From the NCBI GenBank assembly GCA_002720285.1, contig PBHT01000008.1, positions 22,057-29,217 of the forward strand: 7,161 nt of DNA, written 5' to 3'. Both the position numbers and the translations under genes were made by a program. Below the pieces are notes generated by a model. The model worked only from the letters and a program-made list of their open reading frames with translations. It did no database searches and had not been told where the DNA came from. The stretch's first letter is position 1. Each line of letters opens with the position of its first letter. Below are positions 5,411 through 7,161 of this stretch, piece by piece. The stretch is from Acidobacteriota bacterium (GTDB lineage: Bacteria; Acidobacteriota; Vicinamibacteria; Vicinamibacterales; UBA823).

Positions 5411-6529
5411 GTGCTGGCTTTTTTGAGAGATAGGTTTTTGCCTTTAGCTGATGGCGAGTACATGGATCGGGCTTTGAGAATGGCGGCCCTGGGTCGAGGC
5501 CTGACGAGTCCCAATCCACTGGTTGGGGCGGTCGTCATTTCCCCCAGCGGTGCTGTTGTCGGTAGCGGTTACCACCGACGTGCTGGCGAGCCCCATGCCG
5601 AAGTGTATGCGTTGCGTGCGGCTGGACCTGCCGCTCGAGGGGCGACCCTGTTCAGCACACTTGAGCCCTGTTGCCACACGGGCAGGACGGGGCCGTGCGT
5701 TGATCGAATTGTGGAGGCTGGTATTGCTAGGGTTGTGATTGGAGTTGAAGATCCTAATCCGCAAGTACATGGGAAGGGTATTCAGTTTCTCCGCGAGCAT
5801 GGAATTGCGGTGACCGTGGGTGTGCGTGAAGCGGAGGCCGCTCGTTTGAATCTACCGTTCTTCATACGCGTTCGGTATGGCCGACCGTTTGTAATGATGA
5901 AAGTCGCGCTAACGCGGGACGAGTGTGTTGCGGAGACGTTGGGGGTGCGGAGTAACATCACTGCTGAGCAGACGACGAGTGATGTGCACGCCCTGCGGGC
6001 TGAGTTCGACGCAGTTGGTGTTGGTTCTGGCACTATGTTGATTGACGATCCTGAGCTGACCGTTCGAGCGTCTCCTCAGACGCGACCGTTGACGCGCGTA
6101 ATCTTTGATTCGCGCTTGCGGGTGCCGTGCTCGGCGGCGATGTTTTTGACCCAACAAGCCGGGCCGATTCTCATCGTGACGACCGAGGCTGCCGTGACAC
6201 ATTCTTCCGATCACGCCGAGGCGCTCGAATCGCTCGGAGCCAGGCTTTTGGTAGCACCGCTTCATGACTTGACCTCTGCGCTGACTGTCCTTAGCAATGA
6301 AGGGATAACATCTCTGTTGCTGGAGGGTGGTCCGACTTTGCATGGAGCAGCGTGGGAGGCGGGGGTAGTCGACCGGGTCAGAATCTACGTTTCCCAAACA
6401 GAGTTTGGTAGAAGTGGAGTCCGTTGGTTTCGGGTGAGGTCAGCAATAGTTGAGTCACTTAATAATTTGGATGTTCGAATGGTCGGGCCAGACGAATGTA
6501 CGGACGGATATGTTCACCGGATTGATTGA
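5411..6529 (+). CDS. ribD: Bifunctional riboflavin biosynthesis protein RibD (deaminase/reductase), reductase motif divergent
   Basis: RibD deaminates the pyrimidine from the GTP cyclohydrolase II step and then reduces its ribosyl side chain with NADPH. The deaminase half (about 16-150) is intact: TSPNPLVGAVV at 32-42, and zinc ligands His62 in GEPHAE, Cys87 and Cys96 in PCCHTGRTGPC with the catalytic Glu64. The reductase half (about 158-372) keeps Lys164, DVHALRAEFDAVGVGSGT at 191-208, DDPELTVR at 212-219 and LEGGPTLHGAAWEAGVVD at 304-321. However, the usual SLDG...WIT stretch reads TRDE (168-171) and SNIT (181-184), without insertion or deletion. The length of 372 is normal. The start is uncertain: GTG 5411 is the longest option, and TTG 5438, with GAGAGA upstream, gives a typical N-terminus. 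ATG 5462 would cut off the conserved Glu-Tyr before it. The stop overlaps ribE by 20 bases. Confidence 0.92.
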   Translation: MLAFLRDRFLPLADGEYMDRALRMAALGRGLTSPNPLVGAVVISPSGAVVGSGYHRRAGEPHAEVYALRAAGPAARGATLFSTLEPCCHTGRTGPCVDRIVEAGIARVVIGVEDPNPQVHGKGIQFLREHGIAVTVGVREAEAARLNLPFFIRVRYGRPFVMMKVALTRDECVAETLGVRSNITAEQTTSDVHALRAEFDAVGVGSGTMLIDDPELTVRASPQTRPLTRVIFDSRLRVPCSAAMFLTQQAGPILIVTTEAAVTHSSDHAEALESLGARLLVAPLHDLTSALTVLSNEGITSLLLEGGPTLHGAAWEAGVVDRVRIYVSQTEFGRSGVRWFRVRSAIVESLNNLDVRMVGPDECTDGYVHRID

Positions 6530-7112
6530 GTCCATCGGAATAGTACGAACCGTGGCGCCCATGATGAAGGGGCTACGCCTGAGTATTGATACTGTCCTAG
6601 CAGGCGAGTTGTTGGTCGGGGACAGTGTGTCCACTAACGGAGTCTGCTTGACCGTCACAGAGGTCACAAGCGAGATGTTCGACGTCGAGGTCTCGCCAGA
6701 AACAACCCGTGTGACAACGTTGGGAACGTTAGCTGTGGGCCATGTCGTCAATCTTGAGCGGCCGGTACGGGCGGACGCACGTATGGGTGGACATTTTGTC
6801 CAAGGTCATGTCGATGCAGTAGGTTTTGTTGAGACCATACATTCAGAATCTGAGCACCACCGGGTGAAGGTCGCTTTTCCTGACTCGCTTTCAAGGTATT
6901 TGGTAGAGCGTGGTTCCATTGCCCTTGATGGTGTTAGTTTAACGGTTGCTGAACTTCGAGCCAGTACGTTCGATGTCCAAATCATTCCGTTCACATGGGA
7001 GCATACTGCTTTTAGTAAGTACTCAGAGGGTGATGCAGTGAACCTAGAATGCGATATTCTTGGTAAGTACGTCGTGCGTGCCATGGAAATCAAGTCGCCA
7101 GACTCATGTTGA
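6510..7112 (+). CDS. ribE: Riboflavin synthase, alpha subunit
   Basis: This enzyme dismutates two molecules of 6,7-dimethyl-8-ribityllumazine into riboflavin and a pyrimidine, the last step of vitamin B2 synthesis. The 200-residue product shows the two tandem lumazine-binding barrels. The first carries the invariant MFTGLIE start, GDSVSTNGVCLTV at 37-49 with Cys46, SPETTRVTTLG at 62-72 and VNLERP at 80-85. The second carries GGHFVQGHVD at 93-102, RGSIALDGVSLTV at 134-146, IPFTWEHT at 159-166 and VNLECDILGKYV at 177-188. The frame is open further upstream, but MFTG is the near-universal N-terminus, so the ATG at 6510 is chosen. This puts the start 20 bases inside ribD, suggesting coupled translation and a RibD:RibE ratio set by reinitiation. 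The symbol follows E. coli-style usage for alpha riboflavin synthase, also called ribC in some databases. Confidence 0.96.
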   Translation: MFTGLIESIGIVRTVAPMMKGLRLSIDTVLAGELLVGDSVSTNGVCLTVTEVTSEMFDVEVSPETTRVTTLGTLAVGHVVNLERPVRADARMGGHFVQGHVDAVGFVETIHSESEHHRVKVAFPDSLSRYLVERGSIALDGVSLTVAELRASTFDVQIIPFTWEHTAFSKYSEGDAVNLECDILGKYVVRAMEIKSPDSC

Positions 7113-7140
7113 GTAAGCGGCGTAATCGAGGCATACCATC

Positions 7141-7161
7141 ATGAAGTCCCGTTCGGTAGGA
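7141..7161 (+). CDS. Possible start of the next rib operon gene (cut by right edge)
   Basis: An ATG at 7141 opens a frame (MKSRSVG) that continues to the window edge. GAGG at 7128-7131 lies nine bases upstream, a reasonable Shine-Dalgarno position, and the frame is closed upstream by a TAA at 7123-7125. In many bacteria ribD and ribE are followed by ribBA and ribH, so a ribBA start would fit. Seven residues are too few to recognise any family, so this is a positional guess only. Confidence 0.3.

Noticed and set aside
1..7161. Novel defence, mobile or biosynthetic system
   Set aside because: Nearly all coding sequence is assigned to known housekeeping families. No repeats, integrase, transposase, toxin-antitoxin pair or CRISPR pattern was seen.

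Overview
The window looks like an ordinary bacterial chromosome segment carrying housekeeping genes. Eight genes are complete or nearly so, one is cut by the left edge, and one may begin at the right edge. No mobile element, CRISPR array or RNA gene is visible. The likely source is an Acidobacteriota-type bacterium, perhaps a Vicinamibacteria relative. That is an inference from the double-CxxC zinc ribbon fused to an RDD membrane domain, the pgpA-cinA-thpR-plsY-gpsA order and the moderate GC content judged by eye. No marker gene proves it.

Layout. On the minus strand, positions 1-202 hold the N-terminus of a glutamate formimidoyltransferase (ftcD-like), which runs off the left edge. A 163-bp intergenic region separates it from the plus-strand genes and contains a good sigma70-type promoter (TTGACG, 17 bp, GATAAT) overlapped by a small palindrome. 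Next comes a zinc-ribbon/RDD membrane protein (366-1205). After a 114-bp gap is a tightly packed cluster: pgpA (phosphatidylglycerophosphatase A), cinA (nicotinamide-nucleotide amidase/competence-damage protein), thpR (RNA 2',3'-cyclic phosphodiesterase), plsY (acyl-phosphate:glycerol-3-phosphate acyltransferase) and gpsA (glycerol-3-phosphate dehydrogenase). A 139-bp leader with a nested hairpin then precedes ribD and ribE, the start of a riboflavin operon. The window ends just inside what may be the next rib gene.

How the genes fit together. GpsA makes sn-glycerol-3-phosphate, PlsY acylates it to lysophosphatidate, and PgpA acts later in the same pathway by dephosphorylating phosphatidylglycerophosphate. 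Three steps of phospholipid synthesis therefore share one cluster. CinA (pyridine-nucleotide salvage and clean-up) and ThpR (RNA-end processing) are inserted between them and coupled by overlapping start and stop codons. RibD and RibE catalyse early and final steps of riboflavin synthesis.

The most notable points are a RibD reductase domain whose usual SLDG...WIT motif is heavily substituted while the deaminase half is intact, and a hairpin-bearing ribD leader with no recognisable FMN-riboswitch core. I did not find evidence for a novel multi-gene system.
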